DNA of 64,000 nt, from contig CAZNCQ010000009.1 in assembly GCA_964571275.1 (NCBI GenBank), positions 1 to 64,000 of the forward strand, in the 5' to 3' direction. The notes beneath the pieces were generated by a model. It was not told where the DNA came from. It worked only from the letters and a program-made list of their open reading frames with translations, and did no database searches. Positions 63,208-64,000 of this stretch are shown piece after piece. Position 1 is the stretch's first letter; each line of letters begins with the position of its first letter. The stretch comes from DASRQZ01 sp964571275. Its GTDB lineage: Bacteria > Myxococcota_A > Polyangia > Fen-1088. Position numbers and translations under genes: made by a program.

Positions 63208-64000
63208 ATGCGCCTTGGCCAAATGAACATCTTCCAGTGTCTCCGCGCGGCGGCCGTCGTCGCGTTGCTCCCAATGCCGATGGTCCTGCTGTCGGGCTGC
63301 GGCGACAGCAGCCACGGTGCTCCGTCCAAGGACGCAACGGCTGGCGTCGATGGTGGCGATGCGCCTGGCGCGGATCGCGCCGGTCCCGACGCCGCCACGG
63401 ATGTACCGGTCGACGGCGCAGCGGACAACGCCGGCGGTGACGCGGCGTCCGACGTCGATGGAACCCGCGACGCCGTGAACGGCGACACCGCACGAGTGGA
63501 CAGCGGAGGTGGCGACGCCGCGGTCGGCTCGCCCGACGCGGCGACGGCCGACGCGGCGACGCCCGATGCCGAGCCTCCCGTGCGCACGCTGCAGATCCTG
63601 GCCGGCACGGTGGGCGGGCCGGGAAATGCCGACGGTGTGGGCGCCGAGGCGCGGTTCGCGCTGCTCCAGCGGGTGGCTACCGACGGGATGGGAAACCTCT
63701 TCGTGGAGGATGGCTCCGCCATTCGCAAGATGGAGCTGGCGACCGCACGCGTGACCACCATCGCCGGCTCGCCCACGGAGTCGGGCAACGCCGACGGGAC
63801 CGGCTCGGCTGCGCGCTTCTCCTTCACCGAGGGCCTGGTGGTCGACCATGGCGCCCTCTACGTCGGCGACGGCGGCAACTTGGTCCGGCGGGTGGATCTG
63901 TCAACCGGCGCCGTGACCACTCTGGCCGGCAGCGCCGGTTGCGCCACGCCGCAGGATGGGACCGGCGCGGGCGCCTGCTTCGGGTTCACGGCCGCGCTCA
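63208..64000 (+). CDS. NHL-repeat lipoprotein, N-terminal part (cut by window edge)
   Basis: The first 264 codons are visible. A signal with lipobox (PMVLLSGC) is followed by about 90 residues of Asp/Gly/Ala-rich linker (DAATADAATPDAEPP), then NHL-type beta-propeller repeats: LAGTVGGPGNADGVGAEARF, IAGSPTESGNADGTGSAARF and LAGSAGCATPQDGTGAGACF. Repeats of this kind form a propeller that often binds proteins or glycans. An ATG at 63223 is an alternative start. The 262 nt between the GH59 stop and this gene contain only weak dyads. Confidence 0.85.
   Translation, partial: MRLGQMNIFQCLRAAAVVALLPMPMVLLSGCGDSSHGAPSKDATAGVDGGDAPGADRAGPDAATDVPVDGAADNAGGDAASDVDGTRDAVNGDTARVDSGGGDAAVGSPDAATADAATPDAEPPVRTLQILAGTVGGPGNADGVGAEARFALLQRVATDGMGNLFVEDGSAIRKMELATARVTTIAGSPTESGNADGTGSAARFSFTEGLVVDHGALYVGDGGNLVRRVDLSTGAVTTLAGSAGCATPQDGTGAGACFGFTAAL

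Overview
The window is a high-GC draft contig (one 100-N scaffold gap at 37336-37435) that looks like a chromosomal segment of a myxobacterium-type organism (Myxococcota, most like Polyangia). The evidence is the many lipoproteins with Gly/Ser/Asp-rich linkers after the lipobox, a MYXO-CTERM-like tail (Cys motif, hydrophobic stretch, Arg cluster) on a glycosidase, two ECF sigma/anti-sigma/outer-envelope triads, two-component proteins, sigma54 regulation and a large secreted hydrolase set. No rRNA, tRNA, CRISPR array, prophage or insertion sequence was recognised.

Layout. 1-8.5 kb (all minus strand) is a nitrogen/potassium block: an ammonium transporter cut by the left edge with a good sigma54 -24/-12 promoter, an NtrC-type activator and its sensor kinase, a Kup potassium transporter, a PII protein closed by a clear terminator, and a second ammonium transporter. 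8.8-12.5 kb is ECF triad 1 (envelope protein, sigma, FecR/TPR anti-sigma) plus a DUF3592 membrane protein. 12.7-17.7 kb holds a Tat-exported Rieske protein, a Tat-exported hemerythrin-like protein, an APC permease, a two-TM protein, a soluble histidine kinase and a VOC protein. 17.8-21.2 kb encodes a small lipoprotein translationally coupled to an 881-residue lipoprotein that fuses a NodB polysaccharide deacetylase, a caspase-like peptidase, an EF-hand-like motif, a coiled coil and TPRs. 21.3-27.6 kb is mostly housekeeping: CBS protein, alpha/beta hydrolase, LOG protein, RNB nuclease, SDR, RNase H-like nuclease.

27.7-37.7 kb is a secretome region. Two proteins (30803-32065 and 36035-37108) share an unrecognised Cys-containing domain with NGLS motifs near the N-terminus; one ends in a ricin-type lectin. 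A third gene (37159-37625) is built almost entirely of MNGFT pentapeptides and contains the scaffold gap. A lipoprotein with 19-residue four-Cys repeats and an exonuclease/GIY-YIG protein lie between them.

37.7-42.7 kb is a glycan-use locus (GH27, AraC regulator, GH43); 57.5-63 kb carries GH5 mannanase-like and GH59 enzymes. In between are ECF triad 2 (42.8-45.4 kb), a small scar with two broken genes (46.5-47.4 kb), a flavin reductase/cyclopropane synthase pair, a short repeat lipoprotein, a large lipoprotein whose truncated paralogue is one of the broken genes, and a 1342-residue twin-VWD/lamin-tail Cys-rich lipoprotein. The right edge cuts an NHL-repeat lipoprotein. In-frame 15-bp (or 12/18-bp) minisatellites recur in unrelated genes through the right half.
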